From Lacinutrix neustonica (GTDB lineage: Bacteria > Bacteroidota > Bacteroidia > Flavobacteriales > Flavobacteriaceae): a DNA stretch of 64,000 bases. This document shows positions 27,868-38,032 of this stretch, one piece after another; within the stretch, counting starts at the first letter, position 1, and the number at the start of each line of letters is the position of its first letter. Under the pieces are notes generated by a model, which had not been told where the DNA came from, ran no database searches, and saw only the letters and a program-made list of their open reading frames with translations. The position numbers and the translations under genes were made by a program. Location: positions 62,001 to 126,000 of the forward strand of contig NZ_CP113088.1 of the NCBI RefSeq assembly GCF_026625145.1, read 5' to 3'.

Positions 27868-28187
27868 TTAATTTTGTTGCATTTGTTCCATTATCTCTTG
27901 GTAACGCATCATACTTTCTTCCCAACCTCCAGTTGAAATATAGTAGATGTTATATATTAAATATATAGCATTAATAATTGTAATTACCAAGGCTACTATT
28001 TTCGCCGTATTCATGGCTTTAATATCCCCTTCGTAATCGTCAGGATTTAATTGAGCTGCTTTTATTTTACTTCCAGCTATAAAGTAGGCTGGTGCTGATA
28101 ATAAGACTCCTAAACCACCAAAACAGCAGCATAAAAGGCCAATAATGGATAATACATAAACTAACGTTGGGTTAAGCTTTTTTTCAT
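27868..28187 (-). CDS. CCC-motif membrane protein (DUF4190-like)
   Basis: The open frame has KKLNPTLVYVLSIIGLLCCC, then FGGLGVLLSAPAYFIAG and a second membrane segment KIVALVITIINAIYLIY. This is a short two-helix membrane protein with the CCC motif typical of flavobacterial DUF4190-like proteins. The frame has no ATG of its own; ATG 28187 followed by a run of seven A joins it if the run is really eight A. I treat this as a homopolymer error. It lies just downstream of the DUF2752 gene, as these two often do. Confidence 0.65.
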
Positions 28188-28199
28188 AAGTTGGTTTTA

Positions 28200-28484
28200 T
28201 TAATTAAAAAATTTCATTGTAAAACTAATAATAATAATTAAAACAGAGGCAATAGCTAGCCCGTTAATAATTTTATTAAGGTGTTTAAACTTGTAAAAAA
28301 GAGAAGTGAGGATTAATAAACCTAAAGGTACTAAAGTATAAACGGCTGGATACATTTTAAAAGCAGCGATCAATTCACCATGGAATAAATGACTTAATCC
28401 GCGTTGCAAACCACAGCCTAAGCAATCAAAGCCAAACAGTTTCTTATTTAAACAGGGAAGCATATAATCTTCTGGTGAATACAT
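28200..28484 (-). CDS. DUF2752 membrane protein
   Basis: From ATG 28484 (MYSPEDYMLPCLNKKLFGFD) the protein has 94 residues, with the DUF2752 signature CLGCGLQRGLSHLFHGEL and AFKMYPAVYTLVPLGLL, and two membrane segments. The function is unknown. The frame is open further upstream, but that part lies in the terminator of the preceding gene. It probably forms an operon with the CCC-motif gene. Confidence 0.8.
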   Translation of the reverse strand: MYSPEDYMLPCLNKKLFGFDCLGCGLQRGLSHLFHGELIAAFKMYPAVYTLVPLGLLILTSLFYKFKHLNKIINGLAIASVLIIIISFTMKFFN

Positions 28485-28517
28485 CTTGTTGTTTTTTGTA
28501 AATGTAAAAAAATAACA

Positions 28518-28550
28518 TAAAAAAATGCTGCTATTTTTAAATAGCAGCAT
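28518..28550 (-). terminator. Terminator of the T9SS-sorted protein gene
   Basis: ATGCTGCTATTT and AAATAGCAGCAT form a stem followed by a T run on the minus strand. Confidence 0.8.
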
Positions 28551-28575
28551 AAGTATTTATAATGAATTTCAAATA

Positions 28576-30373
28576 TTATTTATTCGAAACAATGATTTTC
28601 TTACTCAAAACATTAGTATTATCTAAAGTAACCGTTACAATATAAACGCCATCACTTAAATTTTTCGTTGAAAACTCATGACGTGCCTTATTATCTAAAT
28701 CTATTTTATTAAAGATTTGTTTACCGAGAGATATCAATTAAGGAAACAGATGCAATGTCAAGCGCCTTAGGATTGGCGATCACTAATTGTGAAAAGGTGT
28801 TGTTCTGAAATACAGAAAAGTCGTTGTCTTCAAATTCTGTAGTACTCAAAGTAACACCATTAGTAAAAGTAATCTCAAAACGATCTGCATAGGTTCCTGT
28901 CTCTAAATTAGCTTCAAAATTACGGGCTGTTAGGTCGTAGTATATATCAGTGACTTTATCGTGTATGTATATGGGCTCTGAATCAAAATGTTGTACATCG
29001 AAAATACGCACTCTTACAGGTGTATTAGCATCTAACGTAATGACTAATGGTATTTTTAAATTTACATCAAAGTTGTGAGCTTGTGTTATGTAAGGCATAT
29101 CGCCTAAAATAAAGTAAGCATCTCTGTCATTTGGTTCTAAATTATTAGACTCTAATCCATAATCAAAACCATCGGTAGCATCGGGATGGAAGTTATGTAA
29201 TAATTGTCTTGTATGTTGATCATTAAAATCTACATTTAGTCTAAAACGTCTTAAACCTGGCAAATCTGGTAAGATTTGTAATCCATTGTCGTCATATTGA
29301 AATTCATTCACAGCACCTACCGGAGTCGATGTTTTTTTATCGCTACTGGCCGTGTCCTTAAAGAATTCACTATTGGTGTCACTTTCTTTATAATACACTC
29401 TGTGTTCATTTTTTGCTTGGGCATCGCCATCGACGGCACCTTCAATCATGAAGCCTTGGCCTACAGGAATATATCGTTTTACCGATTTTCCGCTTGTAGA
29501 GGTAGAACCTGTAGAATTCGGGTAACCATCAGGCCCCAACGTTGTAAATACTGCAGGGACAAAATTTTCCATGGAACCATCGGAAGCAATAGTGTAAGTC
29601 GCATAACCACCAACGTACTGTGATAAATTATGAGACATAACAGCAGTGTCTTGTTCCCGGAAAAATAAAGTTCCAGTAATAATACTGGCGTTATTGGCAT
29701 CATGAATGTATGCAGCAGCATCCAATGCTGATGGATAAGGATTCCCTACTAGGGTGTAATTCCCAGTAAGAACCGCAGTATTTATAGTTCCGGAATTTGG
29801 TTTTCCTCTAAAGTCATAACGTTGGCTTGCAGAGCCAGTAGAGCCTTTCATTGTAAACCCATATCCCGGTTGTAAGTCTGCACCGTTTCCTATGTGATCC
29901 CATTCTGCATATAAAGTTCCTGGAGAATAACCATATAACCAATACTTGGCTATTCCTAAAGGTGAAGCTGTGCCATCATATCCACCAATCATGGTTGCTG
30001 GAGTACTGGTGGTTAAACCGGTAGCGTCTGTTAAAATTGAGGCATCAGATTTAAATGTATTATTACCATTGACATCTGTATTTACATTACCCACGGGTGA
30101 CGCCCAGTAATTATAGGCATAATTGTGAACCGATCCTTCTTGGTAAACACTTACTTTTCCTAAGCCCGCATTACCAGTGGTACCACCGCCTTGCAACAAT
30201 TGACCGTCACTGCGCAAGTAAAGCGTGGAATTAGGTTCCTTTAAATTAACGTCGTCTTCGACATATACATAGGTGTCCTTAACAAAGAGGTAAGCGTCAT
30301 TACGTACCGTTAGCTGTGCGAAACTGGCACAAGACAGGAAAAAAAAGATAATAAACCAATTAGGAGATTTCAT
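28576..30373 (-). CDS. Secreted protein with type IX sorting domain (frame broken near C-terminus)
   Basis: The signal peptide is MKSPNWFIIFFFLSCASFAQ. The body of about 500 residues has surface-protein features common in flavobacteria (YNYWASPVGNVNTD, GNYTLVGNPYPSALDA, PVGQGFMIEG, LPGLRRFRLNVDFNDQHTRQ). TYADRFEITFTN is followed by the C-terminal sorting domain. The frame breaks at 28724-28728 (ATCTCCGGTAAA read with one extra base). The corrected end reads DISGKQIFNKIDLDNKARHE and VYIVTVTLDN, closing with KKIIVSNK, a typical type A sorting domain. Full length is about 599 residues. Its role on the surface is unknown. Confidence 0.82.
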
Positions 30374-30560
30374 AGGAGAGTAGGTTTAAGTTTGTTACAT
30401 GAGATTTAATAGCAATCACAAAGATAGGGATTTAGTTTGTAAGTAAAAATATAATTTGTATAGTTTTTATTTACTAAGACATACGAAAATTTTATAACAG
30501 TGGTTTTATTAAAATGTATTCTTGTTTTAATTTAATATTTTTGTAATGAAATTAAGCAAC

Positions 30561-30758
30561 ATGAAAAACATAATTAGTTATCTTTTAATTGCTATTGGAG
30601 GGGCTATTGCCATCTATGCCAATGCCAATGAAAAACAAAATGTCCTATTACTTATTGTTGGTATAGTTACCTTAATGATTGGGATCTACGGATTGAATAG
30701 AAAATTGACAAGCAAGTCTGTTGAAGCGTCTAAAAAAAATAATCAAGAAGAAGAATGA
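30561..30758 (+). CDS. Small two-helix membrane protein
   Basis: About 65 residues with two membrane segments (IISYLLIAIGGAIAIYA and VLLLIVGIVTLMIGIYGL) and a charged tail ending NNQEEE. ATG 30546 would add five residues, but it lies only 2 bases after the TATTTTTG -7 box at 30536-30543, so 30561 is preferred. The gene overlaps the Smr gene start (ATGA), so the two are coupled. The function is unknown. Confidence 0.65.
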   Translation: MKNIISYLLIAIGGAIAIYANANEKQNVLLLIVGIVTLMIGIYGLNRKLTSKSVEASKKNNQEEE

Positions 30759-31328
30759 ATTTTAAAGTAGGAGACCGCGTATTCGTTACGGATGAAAATC
30801 TTTCTCGGAGAAATTATTAAAATTATTGGAAACAAGGTCACTATTGAAGATACCGATGGATTTGAACTCATTTTTGAGACGTCTGAAATTGTAAAACAAC
30901 AGGATGATTCGTTAAAACGAGAGGCTTTTTCGGGTAAAAGCATTTCCCAAATAGTTCTAGAAAAAACACCTGAAAAGCGTAGAACTGCTCCAAAAGTAAA
31001 ACCTAAAGAGCGCTTTCAGCCCACTATGGAAGTAGATTTACACATTCATCAATTAGTAAAAAGCGAACGCGGGATGAGTAGCCATGATAAAAAAATGCTA
31101 CAATTAGATACCGCCAAACATAAGTTGGAATTCGCGATGAGAAAGAACATACCAAAAATAGTATTCATACACGGAGTAGGTGAAGGGACTTTAAAAATCG
31201 AGCTTGAATATTTGTTTGGACGCTATGATAATGTTAAGTTTTACGAAGCCGATTATAAAAAATATGGTCAAGGGGCTACAGAAGTTTACATTTATCAAAA
31301 CAAAAAAGGGAGTGATGCTACTTACTAA
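30755..31328 (+). CDS. Smr domain protein, MutS2-C-like (frame broken)
   Basis: ATG 30755 gives MNFKVGDRVFVTDEN, an N-terminal SH3-like segment. The frame breaks at 30804-30808 (TTTCCGGAGAA read with an extra T), and the corrected sequence is ENLSGEIIKIIGNKVTIEDT. The C-terminal Smr domain has EVDLHIHQLV and KIVFIHGVGEGTLKIELEYL, the D-L-H and H-G-x-G motifs of the nuclease-like Smr fold. Length is about 190 residues. Smr domains nick DNA or RNA and act in recombination control or ribosome rescue; the substrate here is not known. Its stop overlaps the end of the convergent TSP3-repeat gene. Confidence 0.83.
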
Positions 31329-32264
31329 AATGGAGGTGTTACGGTTCGTGTCTTTGAAGTAATGCTACTATCTAGAAATCCAAAATCAAGCGTTTCTTGT
31401 ATTAAAATAGGTAAAACAATACCTGTAATAAATAAGTTAACTGAAAACTCTTGTTTAATGGAATGTATGCGAAAGGCTGTAGCTGGAACGCTCGCTACTA
31501 TTTCTCGGATTTAAAAAATCTGGACCAACAGCACTATTAGTGATGTCATCTGTAGGATTGCTATTTGCCGAATTACTTTCTTCATCTCTAGTAAACACGC
31601 CGTCACCATCATCATCAGTATCCAAATAATCCGGTGTGCCATCACCATCGGTATCCTGAGCAGCTGTTAATCCTAATTCTACGGAATAATTTGGTTTTTC
31701 AGCAGATGTAAATACATTGTCACCATCATCATCCTGATCTAAATAGTTCGGCAAGCCATCACCATCGGTATCGGTAGGCATGGTGGAAGGATCATTATCA
31801 CCGTCTAAATTTTCATCCTCTAAAGCGGCGGGGATGCCATCATTGTCATCTTCAACTAAGTTAATGGTAAATAATGCATTACCACTGTTAGAACTATAGT
31901 CATTAATGACATCCAAATTCGCAGATGGCACATCATTACAAAATACGTTAACGGGCTCAGAGCTATAGGTTCTATAATTAAAACGATTAGTACTTCCGTT
32001 AATTGTATACGATTGGTTGAGATTAACCAGATCCACAAGTAAAGACCCTGCTTCAATAGGCTCGGTTTCAAAAAAGGTTTCTAGATCTACACTTTCTAAT
32101 TGAAGAGAAAGTGATTCATTGGGACTCGTTTTTGTTTTAAAAAGAACTAAATCACCACATGCTTGATAGGTATCGTCAAAATCAAGTTCTACAGTGAGCA
32201 CGTCACCGTCGTCACAAGAAATTAATACAAAAGCGGCAACTAGTACAGAAAAAAAAGTTCTCAT
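31325..32264 (-). CDS. Lipoprotein with calcium-binding thrombospondin type 3 repeats (frame broken)
   Basis: ATG 32264 gives a lipoprotein signal (MRTFFSVLVAAFVLISC). After a domain of about 110 residues come aspartate-rich TSP type 3 repeats, such as DTDGDGLPNYLDQDDDGD and DTDGDGTPDYLDTDDDGDGV, which bind calcium. At 31504-31508 AATCCGGAAATA is read with an extra base. The naive end FLNPRNSSERSS becomes FLNPEIVASVPATAFRIHS and continues some 60 residues to TAG 31325. Total is about 313 residues. It is probably a cell-surface lipoprotein. Its 3' end overlaps that of the convergent Smr gene by 4 bases. Confidence 0.75.
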
Positions 32265-32283
32265 AGAAAAGTAGATTATTTCA

Positions 32284-32291
32284 CAAAAATA
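32284..32291 (-). promoter_or_regulatory. -7 box TATTTTTG for the TSP3 lipoprotein gene
   Basis: TATTTTTG stands 19 bases upstream of ATG 32264. Confidence 0.45.
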
Positions 32292-32343
32292 GTAGAATTG
32301 TGTTAATCCTAACGCCATGAACCCGCATTAATTTTATTTGACT

Positions 32344-32351
32344 TATTTTTG
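32344..32351 (+). promoter_or_regulatory. -7 box TATTTTTG before the cysteine desulfurase gene
   Basis: TATTTTTG lies 82 bases before ATG 32434, leaving a leader of roughly 75 bases in which I see no clear structure. Confidence 0.4.
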
Positions 32352-32433
32352 TGCTCTCAAAAGAGCCGTTTTCTCGCTGTAAAGCTACAGTATGAGTAAA
32401 AAGCTAAATGAATATTAAAGTTTTCCCAAAAGA

Positions 32434-33575
32434 ATGAAACAAGTCTATTTTGATAGTGCAGCAACAACACAATTAAGAGATGAAGTGATTGTAAAAATGA
32501 CAGATTCTTTAAAAACGTGTTATGGTAATGCCTCATCAACGCATAGTTTTGGTCGTACCTCAAAATCATGCATTGAAAATGCACGTAAAACAGTCGCTAA
32601 ATTACTAAATGTATCGCCCTCAGAGATTATTTTTACTTCGGAGGTACAGAAGCAGACAATTTGGTGTTACGCAGTGCGGTGCGCGATTTAGGGGTTAAAG
32701 AAATCATTACTTCTAGAATAGAGCATCATGCCGTATTATACACGGCTACTCAATTAGAACAAGAATATGGTATTTCTATTAAATATGTTGATTTAGATGA
32801 GCATGGTACTATAGATTATCAACATTTGGAGGCGTTATTACAAGCCGATAAAAAACAGTTGGTAAGCTTGATGCATGTTAACAATGAAATTGGAAACCTC
32901 CTCGATATTAAAAAAGTGGGTGCGTTATGTAAAACCTACGATGCTCTATTTCACAGTGATACCGTGCAGTCCGTTGGCCATTACGAAATGGATTTACAAG
33001 ACCTAAATATTGACTTTATGGCCGTAAGTGCACATAAGTTTCATGGTCCAAAAGGGGTGGGCTTTGCTTTTATAAGAAAGCATTCAGGCCTAAAGCCTCT
33101 TATTTTTGGAGGAGAGCAGGAGCGTGGGCATCGTGCAGGAACCGAAGCGGTACATAATATTGTGGGTCTTGAAGAAGCACTCAAATTATCTTATGCAAAT
33201 TTAATTGAAGAACGGGCCTATGTCACCACATTAAAAGCCTATTTTATAAAAAAAATATCGGAGGCTTTTCCAAAAGCAACCTTTAATGGTCACTGTGCTA
33301 ATTTAGAAAAAAGCACCTATACTTTAATCAATGTTTGTTTGCCTATACCGGCCGAAAAGGCCTTGATTTTATTGTTTCAATTAGATTTAAAAGGTATTGC
33401 GTGTTCAAAAGGAAGTGCTTGTCAAAGCGGTAGTAACAAAGGATCACATGTGTTATCACAAATTTTATCTGATGCCGATTTGCAAAAACCTTCGCTACGC
33501 TTTTCATTTTGCAAATACAATACTAAAGAAGAGATTGACTATGTTGTAGACGTCTTGAAAGAATTTGTTAACTAA
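32434..33575 (+). CDS. Cysteine desulfurase, NifS/IscS type (frame broken)
   Basis: PLP enzyme that takes sulfur from cysteine. QVYFDSAATTQLRDEV opens it, followed by YGNASSTHSFGR. The PLP pocket has SEIIFTSGGTEADNL, ITSRIEHHAVLYT, and the lysine motif FMAVSAHKFHGPKG. GGEQERGHRAGTE follows, and the catalytic cysteine is in GIACSKGSACQSGSNKGSHV. The frame breaks at 32638-32642 (ACTTCCGGAGGT has lost one base) exactly at the T-S-G-G-T motif. Repaired length is about 380 residues, typical of the family. No scaffold (iscU) gene is next to it, so it may serve tRNA thiolation or general sulfur supply. Confidence 0.88.
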
Positions 33576-33605
33576 AAGGATACCAAGCGATTTTGATTTT
33601 TTTAT

Positions 33606-34436
33606 TTGGAATTTATAAGCGGTAATGCCTTACTTTTACATAAAAATAAACAGGTGCTAAACTACTCAACATATTTACATAAAACAGCAACCGAATGGGT
33701 CACGTTTGTACATGGCGCAGGAGGAAGTTCATCTATTTGGTTTAAGCAAATACGTAGTTTTGGCGCACAGTTTAATGTGCTTATTTTAGATTTGCGAGGT
33801 CATGGCAATTCTAAGCCAGCCCTTAAAGATGCCTTTAATAAAAAGTATACTTTCGATTCTATAACTCATGATATTGTAGAAGTAATTAATCATTTAAAAA
33901 TTGAACGTTCTCATTTTGTTGGGATTTCATTAGGTACTATTTTAATACGAAATCTTGCAGAAAAGTATCCCGAGCGTGTTAAGAGTATGATTATGGGTGG
34001 TGCCATTATGAAATTAAATGTCCGCTCTCAAATTTTAATAAAATTGGGCGTCATTTTTAAATCTGTAGTCCCTTACATGCTGTTATATAAGTTTTTTGCC
34101 TTTATAATCATGCCCGGAAAAAACCATAAAAGTTCTCGCCTCCTTTTTGTGAATGAAGCTAAGAAACTGTATCAAAAGGAATTTGTGCGCTGGTTTAAAT
34201 TAACATCAGAAATTAACCCATTATTACGTTTTTTTAGGGCCAAAGACATCAAAATTCCTACATTATATGTCATGGGAGACGAAGATCATTTGTTTTTACC
34301 TTCCATAAAAAATGTAGTGTCTAAACATATACAATCTACCTTATTTATAGTGGAAAATTGCGGACATGTGGTCAATGTTGAACAGCCGGAATTATTCAAT
34401 AATAGAACCATTCAATTTATAAAAGGGTTGGCTTAA
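33606..34436 (+). CDS. Alpha/beta hydrolase
   Basis: About 276 residues. Oxyanion motif VTFVHGAGGSSSIWF near residue 32, LDLRGHGNSKP near 60, nucleophile elbow HFVGISLGT near 100, and the late TLYVMGDEDHLFLP (acid) and VENCGHVVNVEQPE (histidine) complete a triad. The frame starts at TTG 33606, which follows a stop in frame; there is no upstream ATG, so TTG is the likely start. The substrate is unknown. It lies 30 bases after the cysteine desulfurase gene and its stop overlaps that of the convergent SDR gene. Confidence 0.8.
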   Translation: MEFISGNALLLHKNKQVLNYSTYLHKTATEWVTFVHGAGGSSSIWFKQIRSFGAQFNVLILDLRGHGNSKPALKDAFNKKYTFDSITHDIVEVINHLKIERSHFVGISLGTILIRNLAEKYPERVKSMIMGGAIMKLNVRSQILIKLGVIFKSVVPYMLLYKFFAFIIMPGKNHKSSRLLFVNEAKKLYQKEFVRWFKLTSEINPLLRFFRAKDIKIPTLYVMGDEDHLFLPSIKNVVSKHIQSTLFIVENCGHVVNVEQPELFNNRTIQFIKGLA

Positions 34437-35547
34437 TAGCTTTTTCTAAACTTTTTTTCTACAGAAAAATCGATAAGATTCATGAAATTCTCATGCACCC
34501 CTAGAGTCGCATCTAACTTTAAGTGTTCAATTAGTTTTTGAATGCGTTTGGCATCGAACTGCAAATCTGGAACAGAAACATATTTCTCAAAAACGGAACC
34601 AATCGTTTTATAATATAATTGTTCAAAACCATTGAGGTTTACAGGTTTTTCCGAAGCATATTCATAATCATTAATGGCAAAAGATTCCGAACTTCACCTA
34701 CATAGTCCTTGTGCAGAATCTGTTTCGGGTTCACGATATTGAGTTCCTTAATATCGGGATTTAAAAAGGCATACAAAATGGCTTTCGATACAAAATCTAC
34801 AGGGACAATATTGAGACCGCTTTCTTTGTCGATCCATATTCTAAAAGCATTTTTAAATTTTGGTGCATATTTGTCTAAAAAAATGGCCCAGGCGTAAAAG
34901 ACATCAAATTTTGGTGTTTCAAAAAAAGGTTTATCAATGAGGCGACCACAAATAATACTAGGTCTTAAAATTTGGGCGTTTATGTGCTTCTCTTCACAGG
35001 TTTTTTTAACAAAACGTTCTGTTTCATACTTAGATTGCTCATAGGGATTCCTAAAATCATCCACACGATAATTGGCAATAGAATCGTTTACTTTTTCTTT
35101 TTGAATGCCGTATGAATACGCCGTACTAATGTAAATAAACCGATTAACTCGAGTGGGTAAGTTATCAAGCAATTGTTTGGTGGCTAAAAAATTTTGCTCG
35201 TGCACCTGTGTCTTAGTATCGCTTGCATGAGAAAGGTTTGTAGAACCGGCACAATGAATAACAGTATCAAATGGGTGCACTTCCAAAGTCTTTTTAGTAA
35301 TCGCGATTAAGTCTTCAGAAATGACTGTGATTTTTGACAAACACTCTTCAATACTAAACGGATTAAGATAATTAGGACGAGAGGCATCATTTAAAATCTG
35401 TAGCAGGCGGTCTTGTGCAGCTATAGAACTATTGCGTATCACCACATACAAATGATTAACCGTTTGGTCTACTAGTGCTTTTTTTAGCCAATCGAAAATA
35501 ATGTGGCTTCCAACAATTCCAGTACCACCAGTAAGCAAACAGCTCAT
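34433..35547 (-). CDS. SDR family oxidoreductase, thioester-reductase-like (frame broken)
   Basis: Extended SDR with the NAD(P)-binding motif LLTGGTGIVGSHI at the N-terminus, DTVIHCAGSTNLS near residue 90 and the catalytic FIYISTAYSYGIQKE with NPYEQSKYETERFV (Tyr and Lys). This is the NAD_binding_4 type found in carboxylate or fatty acyl reductases. The frame breaks at 34687-34690, where GTTCCGGAATCT has lost one base. The repaired C-terminus is ESFAINDYEYASEKPVNLNG and ends KKFRKSY at 34433. Total is about 371 residues. The substrate is unknown. Confidence 0.78.
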
Positions 35548-35584
35548 AACATTTTAAATATTAGAATGTAAATTTAATCTAAAT

Positions 35585-35758
35585 TTACTCCCCCTGCTTC
35601 AAAATATCAATTTGATCTAAAATCGCTTGCGCTTCGGCTTGCTTCTTATCACTTTCACTGCGATTAGTAGTAGATAATTTATAAGATTCCTCTAATAGTT
35701 TTTTGTATTGCTCTTGTAGTTTCTCTAGCTTGCTTTTCTTTTTAAATAATCCGAACAT
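35585..35758 (-). CDS. Lacal_2735 family small protein
   Basis: 57 residues: MFGLFKKKSKLEKLQEQYKK at the start, then LLEESYKLSTTNRSESDKK and AILDQIDILKQGE. It is a short coiled-coil protein known in Flavobacteriia as the Lacal_2735 family, of unknown function. A possible -7 box TATCTTTA (35778-35771 on the minus strand) precedes it by 12 bases. It is too short to be found by length alone but matches the family over its whole length. Confidence 0.75.
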   Translation of the reverse strand: MFGLFKKKSKLEKLQEQYKKLLEESYKLSTTNRSESDKKQAEAQAILDQIDILKQGE

Positions 35759-36367
35759 CATTTTTTTTATTAAAGATACGGCTCGAATGCGTTTGTTTTT
35801 GGTAAGGTTTTGTTAATTGTAATCGGTTTAATAATTTAAAAATTATATTTTATCAGGACTCGCATCTAATTAGAGTGTACTATTAATTAAGGCTAATTGC
35901 GTCTCTTTCAAAATTAAAAGGGCATAAAATGTTAAGTACTAATTATTATAGCATGGTCCTTTTATTAAACATAAATAACTTTTTAAGTTGTCTATGGTAT
36001 CACAGGTGTACTCATTCTTATTGAACACAATATCCTAACATTGATCTAAATGTGGAAATTATTGTATTACTCTGTTTAAAAAGCTTGCCAAAGCAAATTG
36101 GTGCTTCGTAGAATTATTATTTTGACTTAAGTGTCTATCAAGTGTTTAGTAATCATGTAAATAGAATCACGCATACTATTTAAAGAAAAAGAGTCAAACC
36201 ATTAAACCTTATTACATTGCAATTTCGGAGTGAAATCACGATTTATTGCACTTCATCGAAGTATTATAACAGTTTGTCTATTTTTTTTACTACATTCGTA
36301 AAATATTATAATGCTATTTGCATTTGTCATATATGATAGTTGCGAATAATAAGAATCCCTTAACACT
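35759..36367. other. Long AT-rich non-coding gap
   Basis: Roughly 600 bases without a frame that looks coding on either strand, and without a clear hairpin or repeat. It separates the small Lacal_2735 gene from the surface protein gene at 36368 and may carry the control region of the latter. The base composition is even more AT-rich than the surroundings. Confidence 0.5.
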
Positions 36368-37808
36368 ATGAAATCAAACAAACTAACTTTAATCGGTATT
36401 GTAATACTTTTTATTACAACAACAGCATTGGCACAAGTGGGTGTTGGTACAACTAGTCCTGATGCGTCTTCTGCATTAGACATCTCCTCTACCACACAAG
36501 GCTTATTGGCGCCTAGAATGACCACCACAGAGCGAACGGCCATAGTTTCGCCAGCTAAGGGACTATTGGTTTTTGACATTGATAATGATGCATTTTATTT
36601 TTATGACGGTGCAAACTGGATAGCTGTAGAAGGAGGAGTAAAACGAAACAATTATAAATTAGTTCAATCGGACGTAGACCTGGCTGATGAGCTAGCTGCT
36701 GGCGGTGGAAGTTCTTACCTTTTGGATGAGAATACGCTGTATGAAATAAATGGCACCATTTTTTTAGCAGCATCCATTGACATCAATGGAGCCTATGTGT
36801 TTGGAGCAGATGGTAATGAGGATGTTTTGGTAAGAGCTGGTGGAGTTATTTTTAGTGGTGTTAAAGGAGGGGGCATAAAAGGTGTGACGCTTACTGCTCC
36901 AGGGGGTAGTGTATTTAACATGACAGGCGACGGTACCGAGAATATTATTTGGAGAGATTGTGCGGTTGTAAATTCTCGGATCAGTAGGAACAATTAATAA
37001 TTATAATATTGTGTTTTTAGATGTCATTCAGTTTGTAGGTAACACCACGGGCGTTATCTATACTGATATTAAGCAGTTGCTATTGAATACTACAGCGTGG
37101 GACGGAAATAATGAAGGTATTTACGAAACTTATGTTGGTGATTTTGATATTATATCAAAGCAAGGAGGATATTGTAAAGTTGTTACGGCTACAGCTGCAA
37201 TAGATGTAACAGGAGTGACTTCTGTTTCAGGAAGTGCTGGTCTTAATGTTGTCGATTTTTTTGGAGGCGGTAACTATATTAATGGAAGTTCACCTTATGC
37301 AGGATATAATTTCACGAATGACTGGAAAGTTAACAGTCCCGGCATAGCCGTTGAAACAGACGCAGTAGCAGCTGGAAATTTTTATTATGATGGTCCTTTA
37401 ACCACTGGCTTTACCCGCACCATAAGTAGTGGAGCCGCGGTAGAAATTCAGGGGGATGGTACTTTTACGACTAGTAATTTATTTAGATTTACTAGTGCAG
37501 GTGGAGGTAACAGACTGGTTTATGATGGCATCGAGGAGCATTCATTCCAAATAAACGCCTCTCTCTCAATTAGAGTCGATAGTGCTGTTGGTAATTTTTA
37601 TGCTTTTCTGATAGCGAAAAATGGCACGGTCGTAACAGAATCAAATTCTATAGCTTATATCGCCAGCGATGTACAAATTCAAAACATCTCTATAAATACT
37701 AATTTAAACTTAATTAGCGGTGACTATATTGAGGTATTTGCTGAAAGGTTAACGGGGAGTGGAAATGATACCTTAGTCGTTTTTTCTGAGAACTTGACTA
37801 TAAAATAA
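36368..37808 (+). CDS. Exported surface protein, about 480 aa (frame broken)
   Basis: The signal peptide is MKSNKLTLIGIVILFITTTA, ending ALAQ. Next comes a short flavobacterial surface module: VGVGTTSPDASSALDISSTT, GLLAPRMTTTERTA and GLLVFDIDNDAFYFYDGANW, as found at the N-terminus of tail-fibre-like and adhesin-like proteins. The rest is Gly-, Asn- and Thr-rich with short strands, suggesting a beta-helix or fibre. At 36975-36979 AATTCCGGATCA is read with an extra T. The repaired junction is VVNSGSVGTINNYNIVFLD. No type IX sorting domain is visible at the C-terminus (SENLTIK). The function is unknown, probably structural or adhesive. Confidence 0.7.
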
Positions 37809-38032
37809 GAGAGGATGTTGCTGTTTTTTAATTTCATTGCTAAACCGAATGGTTAAGGTATATTAACATAGATGAGATAGTTAATGGTAATGTAACCACT
37901 ACAAATCATGGTAGGAAGTATTTTTTAGGTTTCGATCTTGATTTTTTTAATCAAACACAGCGTTTGCTTATAAAGGAAATAGAAAAAGTGTCCTACATAA
38001 GATTCATTAATTTTTAGACACCAACAAAAGTT

